Shown here piece after piece: positions 20,601 through 31,657 of a stretch of DNA of 50,833 nt. Source of the stretch: Dinochytrium kinnereticum (lineage: Eukaryota > Chytridiomycota > Chytridiomycetes > Chytridiales > Chytridiaceae); NCBI GenBank assembly GCA_027604005.1, contig JADGJT010000140.1, positions 1-50,833 of the forward strand, read 5' to 3'. The stretch's first letter is position 1. The number at the start of each line of letters is the position of its first letter. A program made the position numbers and the translations under genes. The notes beneath the pieces are model-generated. The model was not told the DNA's origin. It saw only the letters and a program-made list of their open reading frames with translations, and searched no databases.

Positions 20601-23002
20601 CGAGTTCCCTTTTCTGAACTACCTCTCTCCCATGTTTCCTTTTTTTTCTTTCTCTTAGGAACTTTGACAAAGGAGGGGTTGAACTTCCTCGGCATTCAAG
20701 CTGTTCACCAGACCTCTACCTCCCAACCAACTTTTGGAGCGGTTCTTCAAGACTTTACCCTGTTCCCGGAGGTAGTCCGGCACGCTATGCTCACATGCCA
20801 CTCCGTCTCGACGGTCGGCAAGCAGCTCGTAGGCAACTTTGTCGACGTTGAGATGTTCCGAGCAACCGGTGGCGCTCTCTCTCCAACAGGAGGAAGCGGT
20901 GGATCCTCTCCCACCGCAACTCAACCGTCTTTAAACGGTTTAACAACAGTTTACCCTGTCACAAACGGGGACGCCAACCTGCAAGTCGTGAAGAGGTTTG
21001 AGTTTGTCCATACTCACGCGTACATGAGCGTTGTGATGAGGGATCCTGCGACCGGGAGGATGAAGCTGTTCCTGAAAGGCTCTTATGAGCGTGTTCGAGA
21101 TCTCTGTGATCCTCGTGGACTTCCGAAAAACTATAATGACACAGCCACCCGACATGCGTCGCAAGGGTGTTATGTGTTGGCGTTTGGAAAGAAGGACTTG
21201 CCGGCTGATGTGTCTGTGGAAGATGTGGTTGAGGGCAGGATTTCGAGGTCAGAGTTGGAGAAGGGGGCTTGGCTGGTTGGGTTAGTGTTGTTCAGGAATG
21301 AGCTAAAGCCGGACACTCCGGATGCGTTGGATGAGTTGAGGGATGGGGGCTGCCGACTTGTTATGATTACGGGGGATAATGCGGGGACGGCCGTGTTCAT
21401 TGGAAGGGCTTGCGGGATGATTCGTCACCAGATTGGGGGGGAGCCAGAGGTCGTTGTCGGGGATTGGGATGGTGATAAGGTTTGTATATCACTATTTAGT
21501 TGCAATTTTTTTTTTTCTCTTCGGCAGTTTTTGGATGTGGTCTAGAAGGTTAATTTGTACTGATTTACTTTTTTTTATATATGTCCTCTTTTTTTATATG
21601 GCTTTAGAGTGCAGTTGTATGGCGCAATGTTGACGATGGGAGCTACGTTACAACGCAGGCATTGGAATCAATGCTAGTGAGGTCGAGAGCTGGTGGAAAG
21701 CCTGTTGAGCTGGCTGTCACTGGTAAAGCCTTTAACGCCCTTAAAGCCGAAAATCAGATTCGGGGTCTATTATTTGGTAGGTTCTTGAATGGCATATTTC
21801 ACCTTTCTGAAATGAATCCTAACCTCTCACGCCTTCTTAAGACATCCGTATCTTTGCCCGTATGACGCCAGAGGACAAGGTCAACTGCGTCCGTCTTCAT
21901 ATGGAACGCACCGTAACAGCCATGTGCGGTGATGGTGGTAACGACGCTGGAGCTCTCAAGGCCGCCCACTCTGGCATTGCCCTCTCTGAAGCCGAATCTT
22001 CAGTCGTCTCTCATTTCTCTTCACGCGACCGATCCCTCAACGCGTGTGTTGAGCTCATGAAAGAAGCTAGATGCTCGCTAGATGTGTCGTTTGCGAGTTA
22101 CAAGTATTTGATCATGTATGGAGAGGTGTTGGCTTTCTTGGGGTTGATTCAGTATTACTTTACCGTGAATATGAGCCAGGCGGTTTGGGTGCTTATTGAT
22201 GGGAGCACTGTGCCGCTTTCTTGGGCATTGACTATGGCAAGACCGGCGCTTAGGTTGGCGACGACGAGGCCGACCGCAAGGTTGCTTGGTGAGTTTGGGG
22301 TTTAGTTTTGTTTCTCCCGAATATTTGATCTTCCTGCGGAAGAGTTTATGCCTGACATAATCTTTTTCTTCGTCACTTTTTTTAGGCCCAGAAACAATGG
22401 TATCGGTAATTGGACAAATCTTTATCGACGTCGTGTTCCAGATTGCTGTTGTGGTGATGCTCTTCAACCAAGACTGGTTCCGATGCCACGAGTTTGACGG
22501 TCGTAAAGTTGACGTCCGACGATGGTGGGAGCTCGGCGACAACTACGAGGGTGAAGTTACAGGTCTCCTCGGAACGCTCCAGATTGTCTTTGCCGCCGCC
22601 GTCTTCAATATTGGCTCGACCTACCGCCGGGGGTTCTTCCGGAACTGGATCTTTGTGTTGATTTGGATGGGCATCATTGGACTGCTTAGCTACGTGGTGC
22701 TCGCTGACCCTAACTCGGTTGGATGTCTTTTCCACGTCAACTGTGGAACGCCTGAGGCCATCGCTGGGTTGAACAGGGAGTGGGGAACGGCGTTTTCAAC
22801 ATCGTTTGCGGGGATCCCGGCAGTGTACCATGCTTTCTCCGGTCATAATGTTATGCCTTGGGCCTTCAGATGGAGGTTTTGGGGACTTGCTGCGGGGAAC
22901 TTTGTTGCGATCATGCTGTTTGAGTGGATTGTGGTGTTAGGCCCTGGGAGGAAGTTTGCCCGACGGGTGTGGCCTCTGAAGCGCATCGAGTTTCGCGAGT
23001 AG
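17660..23002 (+). CDS. P5-type ATPase with N-terminal signal and cysteine-rich luminal domain
   Basis: P-type ATPase of the P5 group, related to polyamine/cation pumps of endosomes, lysosomes or ER. Nine exons give 1512 residues: 17660-17822, 17957-18225, 18335-19275, 19361-19675, 19761-20557, 20659-21479, 21608-21776, 21842-22288, 22386-23002. A hydrophobic signal (ILLLLAALPTLVSA) is followed by a luminal region with about a dozen cysteines (e.g. CPDGACRESCAGVKPICEC). Membrane spans, the actuator motif DESSLTGEA (~651-659), DKTGTLTKEG with phosphorylated Asp ~826, TGDN ~1066, FARMTPEDK, and the hinge CGDGGNDAGALKAAHSGIA ~1187 follow. The M4 motif is SPLLP rather than the PPALP or PPELP usual in P5B and P5A, and TGEA replaces TGES. 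The start may instead be Met at 17741 (MRISTP), which gives a textbook signal peptide. Substrate is unknown. Confidence 0.94.
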
Positions 23003-23442
23003 TAGGAGCGTTGGTGGCCTTAAACTAAAGTAATATAATAGTCGCACATGTAAATAAGTCAAGGTCGGACTAACTGACCTATTCACGCATCACGAAGCAC
23101 AAAGGCCTAAAGCGTCCAGAGCAGCAGCGGGAGAGGGATGTCTGTGTGCAGCACGATAGCCAGCTGGTTGGCTGTGTGGACGCGTGTGGGACAGCACGCT
23201 CAAGTGTGCTTGAATTTGGTCAATCTCCCAGCCATCTGCGCCTGTTACATTGTAGCACAAGCACATTTGAGCCATCAGTGCGTTTCCCCTCACCAGCTGA
23301 ACACCTTCACCTGCTGCCTCTCTCCAACACAACCCTCGGACTCACTGGATCCGCATTCCTGCTGCCATCGAGCGAGCAACTCAGGCCGTCACCTCCAGCC
23401 ATCCATCAACCGCTGCCGTATTCCGATCGGTCTCTGGGCGTC
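23003..23442. other. Intergenic between P5 ATPase and arrestin-SH3 genes
   Basis: About 440 bases. The reading frame of the arrestin-SH3 gene stays open upstream to an ATG at 23146, which would add 99 residues of low plausibility. The start at 23443 is preferred. No other gene is seen. Confidence 0.5.
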
Positions 23443-26356
23443 ATGGCCGATAAGGGAATGACAGACAGCTCTTCCGCAATGGCCCCCGGCCTCAACTTTA
23501 ACATCATCGTCTCCAACAGCTCCTCGCCCTCTCCGTCACAGTCCCCCGCATCTGCATCTTCTTCATCGAACCCTCAAACTATCTATGTGGAAGCGGGATG
23601 GGGAGTCCGTTCCTCAATCGAAGCTGCAGCTCAGCTGCGATCGACCAGGCCGTTAAAGGACCTTAAGATCACTGTTGAGCTCAGAGGAATGATCGAGACG
23701 AGGTGGTCTGGCGAGAAACCGATGATAGCTGGTGAATCTCTTCCCACAAGGTTCTCAAAGAGATTCCTGCACCTGACCGAGGTCGTCCGAGATAAGAAAG
23801 AGGTTTTGCAGCCGAATGAGGTGGGTTAGCGGATGAGCTCTAGTGTTTTGCTAGTTGTCTATGCGTGGTAGAATTATGAGCCTTCTTTCTCTTCTCTCTT
23901 TGGTGCTTTGCATGCAGTAAAGGAAGCGGATCGTTATGTTTACATTATATGATCCTGCAGAACCTTAACGCATGCATTTGGATCATTCCAATATCTCTCC
24001 ACCTCCAAATAGCTAACACGCCTGTTTGATAACAGTTTGGCATGATCACACTGCCATTCAAGATGGATCTACCGGCGAATGGATTGCCACCCACTTACAA
24101 CGACAGAGCGAGTTCAATCAACTACTATTTTAAAGCTGTCCTTATTTACCAGGAGAGTATGAAGCTCATGAAGACACACAAGGAGATGGAGATTCCAATC
24201 GTTTTCCGCATGCCAGAGACAACACGCATCCACCTTCTTACTATTCCCTCGCCGATCGACCACAGCCCCCCGCCTTCGCCCGATAAATGCGGCTACTCGA
24301 TCTACATCCCTCATAGGGCTCTTCAACCCGGGGACACCCTCGAGGCTGATGTGAGCGTATTCTCGGCGCCACAAAACGGCATCGTCCGGTCCGTCAGCGT
24401 GTCCGTGAAGACGTCCATCGAGTACATTGGTCAGGTGTGCAATGCCACTGTGTCTCTTGCAAAGCCACTCGCAGAGGCCGCGGAAGTTGTTGGAGGATCT
24501 GTCATGAACAGCCCTTGGGTAAACCGTTTCTCGCTGAAACTCGATCCGGCCATCTGCCGCGCATCCTTTGAGAGCTCCCTCATCACCATTCGCTCGTACT
24601 TCTACCTTGAGATTTTCCTGAAGGGGTCTGAGGTGGCTAATGTGGCGGTCGAGATTCCAATCGTCATTGTACCTCTGGCGAAAGGCGAGACGAGAGCCAC
24701 CCCGATCTTACGAGGTTCAATGGGATCCGATCCTAGTCTCCACAATCCATCAACGCCACCTCTTTCTGCCCTCACCCCTTCGCCTTCTTTGCAGTATTCA
24801 AATAGCGGGACAGGAGGAATGATAGCCCCAAGTGCCGGCATTCCCGGGAGCGTTCTGGGTATGGGGGCTTCAGGCAGCGGGTCTGTCACGCCCTTTAGCT
24901 CATCTCAGTCGCAGCCGCAGACCTCAAACCAGGACGCGCTACAGCAACAGCAAGCGCTCTTTCAGATGTATCAGATGCAATTAGCCTATCAGGTACAGCA
25001 TCAGCAGTCTGGGGGCGTTCCGCAGGACGCTGCAGCTTATGGCGGTTCAAACATTTCACGAAGCATGAGCGAACGTCAACCCTCAAATCCTGGAAGGTTT
25101 TTGCATCAAAACCAAGCCTCAGTTGACTCCCCTGTCATGCTTCGTCGTGCAGCTACCAACGCCGCATCCGTCCCGTTCGTCTACAACCAGCCCCCGTCCA
25201 CCCAATATGTTCCTCATCCTTTACCACCTCAGCCGTCGATACCGTACCCTGGGCAGGCTCAGATTCAAGGAAGCCCACAGTGGGATTCAAGTCTTCCACT
25301 ACGGAAAGAAGGTGGATCTATCTCCGATTCGCCGGCTAGAAACAACACAATGACGTTCATGAGCGGGTACGAGCAGCAGCAGGGCGATTGGAATGGGCAT
25401 CAAAGCCCTGTTGGTAGCTTTGCCACAAGCTCTGCACAGAGCTCAGTTGATGGTGCCGGTATGACGGCGGAGGGAATGGTAAGTGTGCTTCTTTTCTGGT
25501 CATATCGCTTAATCACATTAAATTATTTTTCGTTTCCTTCTTCCTTCGTTTGGCCTGTCGCCTTTGTTCAACCTTTTCCCTTGTGCCGACTTTTTATCAA
25601 CTATCTCTTTTTATTTCTAGCTCGACCACCTTCTGAGACAACCTTCCTCCACTCATGATACCCGTATGCAGCGGCAAGGATCAGGTATATCTATGGCCTC
25701 GCATCCTCTCGCTTCGGACCGGGTTCTCAACCGAATGCCGTCGGGTACGGCATCAACGGTATCCGACACTGAGGGGAGGATGCAAAATCTTTTAACGAGG
25801 TCAGAATCTTCCTCTGGGACGGCTCTCAAGCAGCCGCAGACGCCGGGGAAGAGCAGCGCGTTGAATAAGATGGACGCTTTGGTAAGTATATTTCTTTCTT
25901 CTTCGCTTTGAAACAACCCCTTTTCATTGGCCTAATCTTTGGCACGCTTCTCAGCTCTCTGCCCTCTCGGCTATGACCGAAGACCTCGCTCCCTCTCCAC
26001 CAACAGCGCCTCTCCCCGCTCAACCAGTTGGTCCTCTCTACTATTCCAACACCCCATCTCCCTCTACCTCCACTGCATCAACTCTCCAAAACTCACATTA
26101 CAACCCACCCCTGATTGACCTTCCGACTCCACCATCATCACCGATGAGCCCTCAGCAACGTCGGAACATGATGAAAGAACCAAAAAGATATAGAGTTGTC
26201 GCTGAGTACACCCCTCAGATGGATGACGAGCTTGAACTTTTCTCTGGGCAAGTTTTGATAATTAGAAAGATTTATGGGGATGGGTGGGCCAGTGGGTTGA
26301 ACCTTTCTACTGGACGGGAGGGAACTTTCCCGTTACAGAACATTGAGGGTGTTTAG
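23443..26356 (+). CDS. Arrestin-domain protein with C-terminal SH3 domain
   Basis: Probable alpha-arrestin adaptor for cargo sorting or receptor regulation. Four exons, all joined in phase 0, give 827 residues: 23443-23820, 24036-25478, 25621-25881, 25955-26356. The arrestin N-like lobe spans exon 1 and early exon 2 (LKDLKITVELRGMIETRW, ITLPFKMDLPANGLPPTY, YYFKAVLIY). The arrestin C-like lobe follows (PHRALQPGDTLEADVSVF, RSVSVSVKTSIEYIGQV, AVEIPIVIVPL at roughly 340). A long disordered Ser/Gln/Pro-rich segment with Gln runs follows. The last ~55 residues form an SH3 domain (YRVVAEYTPQMDDELEL, YGDGWASG, GTFPLQNIEGV). This arrestin-plus-SH3 architecture is not one I know from ascomycete arrestin-related trafficking adaptors. 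The gene is convergent with another SH3-bearing gene. Confidence 0.93.
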
Positions 26357-27130
26357 AAAATGCTATGTTGGCTTTTTTTTTAAAAAAAATTTTGTTTTTG
26401 TTTTTGTTCTTTTTTTTTTATATAGGCTAGTTCCTTTTTTTGTTTAGTTTGTTACCTGAATGGTGGAGGCTGTCTTCTCGTTTTTTATCCCTTATTCGTT
26501 CTTCTCTCATGCTCCCCTCGTCTTTATTTTCATATCGGTTTTGAGGTTTCGCATATAACTTATCCGTTCTCGCAACCTTTTCTTTTCATTTTCCATCGTT
26601 CTTTTCCTTTTCCGTTTATTTTTCAGTTGATGAGAATAGTTTAGGAGGCTTCTGGAAACTTCCTTTCTTATTCTCTCATGCTGATGCTGGCCACTCCTTT
26701 TTTTTCCTTCATATTTTTTTAGGGGATAGGTTGGGGGGTGGATTAATGTCATAGGTTTCTTTTATGGGTATCAGGATTGTGTTCGGCATAAGGCTGTATA
26801 TTCTCTATGGCTGCAGGAGCCAGTCTCAGTCATCAAAAAATAGTCAATATATATGATTAAATAGCGCATTTCTTTCTCTGTCGTCTTCCTCTTTCCCGTT
26901 ATATAAAATTCCCGTCAACGATCAAGGCCATCTGTATCCTCTCCATTCTTACAAACTGGGAAGGTGAAAACAGAAATACAAACTTCTAAATATCTATTAT
27001 AATTCCAATCGGCACCGGTAAGCGTGGGCGCGTATCCATACACGTAAGTGGAAGTGAGAAAAAGGTTGAAGGGTATATGGAGTAAAAACACAATATCATT
27101 TATCATCCTAACGCAATCATAATGGTCTGA
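26357..27130. other. 3' flanks of two convergent SH3 genes
   Basis: About 770 bases, very T-rich on the + strand (poly-T blocks near 26370-26445), consistent with 3' untranslated and terminator sequence of the convergent arrestin-SH3 and transmembrane-SH3 genes. No gene supported. Confidence 0.5.
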
Positions 27131-29242
27131 TTATTGCCTTGATGGATTCTCGCGATCCTCAACTGTGGACGGCATTGCAGAGCTTTCCATCTGTGAACCC
27201 TCGCTTTGAACCTCAGGAGGACTTTGAGCATGAGTGAGAATCCCAGGGGTCATGGTGCCATTACTGGCGACACTGATCGATTCCTGAACGACGGGGTTCA
27301 TTTCTTCCGCTAACTCATAAGTAACTGATGAACGGCCATCAGGAGCTGTCACAGGGCTCATCTCATCCGCTTCCCCAGAATTCACCCTACTCGAAGAATC
27401 CCGAACCTCGCTTGACCCACCAATAAAGCTTCTAACAACGTGACTCTTAATGGTTTCTTCCAAAACTGGACTCTGAACCTCGGCCGCTTGATGAAAGTCC
27501 GCTGACCCCATCGAGCAAAGACTCAACTCCAACGCGCTTCCAAGGGATTCTCTAACCCCCGCAATTGCTGGCTCCTCCTCCGCTGGGGCCGCATTTTCCG
27601 TCTCGAGTATCCCAAAAAAACTCCAAGCTCGGCCCCTTAAACATGCCATTGGGAACACCCCCTCCTCATTATTTGACACCAATTTCCCATCACACCACCC
27701 GTCTTCATAAACCTTGTAGACGACCACCATCTCCCCAGGTGCGAGTGGGAGCTCGTCAAATCGCTGAGGAATCCAAGGCACCACGACCTCGTACCGGAAT
27801 TCATAATCGTTCCCAGACTCACTTGGGATGGTTGATATGGACGAGAGAGAGCTTGACACTGAGTCGCTCTGGTTTGGGTCCTGAGCGAGGGTTTTGATAG
27901 AGTGGTGGTCGGTGGTGTCATCGTTCAGGGTCGGGTTTGAATGAGAGGGGGTTTGGTCGGCTGATGGTGGGGGTCTAGTGTGGAGCTTGCTTTCTTTCCA
28001 AGCGAGGCTGGCTTGATCTTGACGCGTTGAGATAGTGAGAGTGTTGGAGACAGGTCGCGCCTTCCTCGATGCCAGCATGGCCAAAACAGACGTGTCGCCT
28101 CCAGTCCCAGCTCCACTACGATCAATCGAGATCGATGAACTACGTTTGGGTACCTTCACCGTGGAGGAGAGCCTCCTAGCCTTTTTATCCGCCCCTCCAA
28201 TAGCCACTGAGAACAGCGGTTTTGGTTCTCCAAGCTTATCCCCGCCATCTCCTGCGAATTTCTTAGATGGTGGGTTAGCCGCTGCATCTCGTTTTCGCTT
28301 TGCGGATCGAGCAAGGAGGATTAAACCGACGAGAAGGGAGATCATGATGATGGCAACGATTGAGACGACTGGAATCACAATGGAGAGGTCGACATGCTGC
28401 TTCGGACTTGAGGTTTGAGGAATATGGGTGGAGGCGTCTGTGAGGAGGCCCTTTTGCTCGTTTACCGTGGTTGTGGTGGATGGGAGGGGTTGAGATGAGT
28501 CTGAGGATGGTAAATTGATGATGGGGTGGTTTTTATGGCTATGATGACGAGGTGCGGTGGTTGATTCGAATTTAGTTGTTGTTGTGGTGGTGGTGGACGT
28601 TATGATGGTGCTAATGGGTGTCGTGGTGAGTGTCGTTGTGATTGATTCTGGAGGGCCCCAGGATGGGGGGTCAAGAGGTTGATCCTCAACGAATTCTGGT
28701 GAACTAGGAGACGGGTCTTCCCAGGCTGGCTCATCAGTCCACTGAGTATCCCCTCCATCTCCCTCCACTTCCTCTTGGCGTTTCTTCAACCCCAGCTTCC
28801 GCTCTCCCTTTCCAGCCACCTTCTTCTTCTTCCTCTCGCCTTTTCGAGTGCCAGAGCGTGATATCGCCCGCTTCTCTCCAGCCCTCCAGCTCCCATTTTT
28901 CTTCCCCTTTTCAGATTTCCTCGTCTTCCGCTTCCCAGATCGCGTCACCGATACGCGTGGTGAGCCGTCCTTCCTTTTCTCCCTGCGTTTTTTCACATCA
29001 TCTTCGCGTGGCTGTTGATAAGGTAGTTCCCGACCCTCTCCTGCTCCAACCCCAAACTGAAGCTGCTGCTGCATTCCACCCCATTGATATGCCATAGCTC
29101 CTGCTGGAAGTGGGACAGGAACCACCGTTTCGACCACGACAACATACTCTGTGACGGTGATGATGGGGGCGTCGTCATCATTGACTGGAGGTTGATTTGG
29201 GTTGCGATGCCGCCGCTTTTCTTTCTTGACCAGATCTTGCAT
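27131..29242 (-). CDS. Single-pass membrane protein with cytoplasmic SH3 domain (Fus1/Sho1-like organisation)
   Basis: One open frame of 703 residues. The N-terminal ~280 residues are Lys/Arg- and Thr-rich and hold a TVTEYVVVVETVVPVPLP stretch of the kind seen in fungal wall or surface proteins. One membrane span is at about 283-307 (LSIVIPVVSIVAIIMISLL) followed by a basic stop-transfer (RSAKRKR). The inner part is Ser-rich with an SH3 domain at about 478-536 (YEVVVPWIPQRFDELPL, YEDGWCDG, EGVFPMACLRG). No signal peptide begins the frame, and an in-frame stop lies just upstream, so either an upstream signal exon is missing or the span acts as signal anchor. The layout resembles yeast Fus1 in having an outer Ser/Thr region, one span and an inner SH3. 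The function is inferred to be membrane scaffolding. Confidence 0.84.
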   Translation of the reverse strand: MQDLVKKEKRRHRNPNQPPVNDDDAPIITVTEYVVVVETVVPVPLPAGAMAYQWGGMQQQLQFGVGAGEGRELPYQQPREDDVKKRREKRKDGSPRVSVTRSGKRKTRKSEKGKKNGSWRAGEKRAISRSGTRKGERKKKKVAGKGERKLGLKKRQEEVEGDGGDTQWTDEPAWEDPSPSSPEFVEDQPLDPPSWGPPESITTTLTTTPISTIITSTTTTTTTKFESTTAPRHHSHKNHPIINLPSSDSSQPLPSTTTTVNEQKGLLTDASTHIPQTSSPKQHVDLSIVIPVVSIVAIIMISLLVGLILLARSAKRKRDAAANPPSKKFAGDGGDKLGEPKPLFSVAIGGADKKARRLSSTVKVPKRSSSISIDRSGAGTGGDTSVLAMLASRKARPVSNTLTISTRQDQASLAWKESKLHTRPPPSADQTPSHSNPTLNDDTTDHHSIKTLAQDPNQSDSVSSSLSSISTIPSESGNDYEFRYEVVVPWIPQRFDELPLAPGEMVVVYKVYEDGWCDGKLVSNNEEGVFPMACLRGRAWSFFGILETENAAPAEEEPAIAGVRESLGSALELSLCSMGSADFHQAAEVQSPVLEETIKSHVVRSFIGGSSEVRDSSSRVNSGEADEMSPVTAPDGRSSVTYELAEEMNPVVQESISVASNGTMTPGILTHAQSPPEVQSEGSQMESSAMPSTVEDRENPSRQ

Positions 29243-29630
29243 GAGCGTGAGGGCTTCCTTTTTCTTTTTCTTTTGTTGTTTGATGGTGTTAGATTGGAAA
29301 TGTGTTTGCTCTCAGTTTTCTTGTTGCCTTTTTTTGTACCCGTTCACCAACGTCTGATTTCATAAGATGCCATTGTTTGCATGAACAATCACGCAGTTCC
29401 GTTTCCCTGTCGTTATTGAATTTTTAAAGGGAAGCTAAGCGCGGCCAATCCTGGTGCGCTTTCAGGCTCAGGGCAGCGTTTGCATTTCACGCGTCCCTCC
29501 CTTCTCGGCGGGCTCCAAGCACAGCCAAAGTCAGTCCTTCACTGAACCAATGAATTAAGATATCACGTGATTCGCGATACCACCTAAGTTTTGAGCCGTC
29601 GTCCCCTCTCAAGACGCAGAAACATAAGCG
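29243..29630. other. Divergent promoter region
   Basis: About 390 bases between the transmembrane-SH3 start (29242, minus) and the AIFM2-like start (29631, plus). No gene. It includes an ATCACGTGAT palindrome near 29561-29570, an E-box-like site. Confidence 0.5.
29561..29570. promoter_or_regulatory. CACGTG palindrome in a divergent promoter
   Basis: The perfect palindrome ATCACGTGAT lies about 60 bases before the AIFM2-like start codon. CACGTG is the site of bHLH factors such as Cbf1 or Pho4 type proteins in fungi. Function is inference from the motif. Confidence 0.4.
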
Positions 29631-31310
29631 ATGGACTTTGTCAAGCAGGCTGCAGACTATGCATTCGGGACAAAGTTTTCGGCAGAGCCATTGGATAATG
29701 GGCCGTTCAATGTTGTGATCCTCGGAGGTGAGCGATGGTTCGATGGCTTTTTGAGCCATGCTTAGAGGACCTCATGAGCTTATGCCCTCCCTTCATCAGC
29801 TTCTTACGCGGGTCAGGCCGTCGCCATGTCGCTCGATCAGGCCTTCAAAGCCACTCCTGATGTGATCAAAATCAGTAAGACCATCTCCCACTTCTTTCCC
29901 GTGCCTCCCAGCGACCAAGGGAAAAGGCACTAACCATCCTCCCAATAAAACAACAGCCCTCGTCGACCCCAAGAGCCCCACTCACTTTCATCACCACATT
30001 GGCAACGTCAGAGCAATGGTCAACCCTGAATTCGCTGAACGCACTTGGATCCCTAAAACCTACGTCTTTCACTACACCGATGGAAAGTACGTTCAAGGTC
30101 GGGCTGTTGAGATTCATGAAACGAGTGTTGTTCTTGCTGATGGGACGAGGATGTCGTTTGACTTTTTGGTGGTTGCGACGGGGGCTAAGCAGGGGATTCC
30201 TGCTAGGCCTGCAGCCTTAAACATTGAAGATGGAGTGAAGGAGATGGCGGGGTACGCGGCTGCTATTAAAAAAGCAGGGAAGATTTTGATTGTGGGTGGT
30301 GGGCCCGTTGGTATGCTGTTGTTCCTGCTTGTTGTTTGTTTTTTTTTTGATTGAATGCAATGGCTAATGATCGTGTTTTTCTTTCGCTCTTAACTTGTTT
30401 CAACAGGTGTTGAAGTTGCAGGAGAGATTCGCCACATGTACAAAGACAAGGAAATCACCATCGTCCACGATCGTCCGGGTCTCATCCCAGGCCCCTACTA
30501 CGACTCCTTCCGAGCAAACGTCAAAGCCGCTCTCGAAAGAAAGAAGATACGGGTAAGCCTTGGATCCCCTACCTCTTGACAGTCCAATGATGCAAATTAG
30601 GTCATCCTTAATGAATCCATGGACCTTCCTCAAGTCGGTGGACCGTTCGTCGAGAAAACGAGGTCGCTAAAGACTTCGCGGGGGACCGTCGTTGACTCTG
30701 ACTTGCAGATCTGCTTCATTGGGTACGGCGGATACAATTCTGAGGCGATGCTCTCCCTTGGGTTAGAGCTCTTGGACGAAAGGGTAAAAAAAAAAATAAC
30801 AACACATACTCCTTGCCATTACCAATTTCTTTTCTTCGTTCCTCGAATACCCCCAAAAAGGCTAATGAGTCCTAAATCCTCCCCCACCTTTAGGGTCAAA
30901 TCAAAGTTCTCCCAACCCTCCAAGTTCAAGACTTCAAACTTCCCCACATCTTTGCCTTAGGAGACGTGGCCAACACCGGAACTCCTAAGCAAGCAAAATA
31001 CATCCGCCAACAGGTCGTGGTCGTTTCCACCAACATCCAGCGATTGATCTACGCAAGGCGCTACTACCCTCCTACCGCTCCCTCCGACTATCAGACTCAA
31101 GGAAGGGGTGAGGTTGTGTCGCTCATGCCTTACAGTAACACCGTCGCTGAGGATCTGCTGGCGCTGACTTTAGGACCGGATGATGGGGTGATGTCGACGC
31201 CAATTATTTCGGTCGGGGCGTGGGGGTCCAAGTGGGTGAAGGGAGAGGATTTGGGGCTCAAGCAGCAGTTTTCGGATATGGGGTTGACTTACCCGCCAGA
31301 GTGGAAGTGA
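29631..31310 (+). CDS. AIFM2/FSP1-like FAD-NAD(P)H oxidoreductase
   Basis: Pyridine nucleotide-disulphide-type flavoprotein of the AIF/AMID family, probably a quinone reductase at membranes. Six exons give 1272 nt, or 423 residues: 29631-29727, 29800-29874, 29957-30310, 30407-30552, 30601-30783, 30894-31310. The first dinucleotide motif is VVILGASYAGQAVA, rebuilt across the first intron. The second is ILIVGGGPVGVEVAGEIRH, rebuilt across the third. Between them lies FLVVATGAKQGIPARP, and the FAD-contacting FALGDVANTG is near the C-terminal third. The protein is somewhat longer than animal FSP1 (about 373). The N terminus MDFVKQAADYAFG has no clear mitochondrial presequence or myristoylation glycine. 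The gene is convergent with the downstream transporter. Confidence 0.92.
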
Positions 31311-31657
31311 GTTTTGAGGATTGCTTGGGTGGGGGGGTTTGGGAGTACTGTATCGTGCAGTCAGTCGTCCTTTTGTTCAGCCTTTCTTTGATATGTTTGT
31401 TGCTCTCATTTTTGAGGAATTGGTTGAAATACATTTTATTGCGCATGAGCTTGCTTTGTTCTTCTTCTCATGGGTGAGATTCTATAAATAGTTTTGTGCG
31501 ATAAGAATATGTTTATGTAATTGATAAAGAACCAAAAAAATCCATGGATGTGAGTATGCTTATGAAACAAAAAAAATAAATAAAAAAAAATATTAAAATA
31601 ACCAACATCAAGTACGATTGCTAACAAAAAAAAAAACACAAAAAAAAACCCCCTCTT
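31311..31657. other. Intergenic 3' flanks with A/T runs
   Basis: About 350 bases between convergent genes, with A-rich runs at 31568-31600 and 31626-31648. It holds 3' ends of both genes. Nothing else is seen. Confidence 0.5.

Noticed and set aside
23146..23442. 99-residue N-terminal extension of the arrestin-SH3 protein
   Set aside because: In frame, but Ser/Leu-rich without arrestin features. The start at 23443 directly precedes the disordered leader and arrestin fold.
27131..29242. Interpretation of the transmembrane-SH3 gene as a nuclear Lys-rich protein
   Set aside because: The N terminus is basic, but a clear membrane span with stop-transfer and an SH3 domain dominate the architecture.
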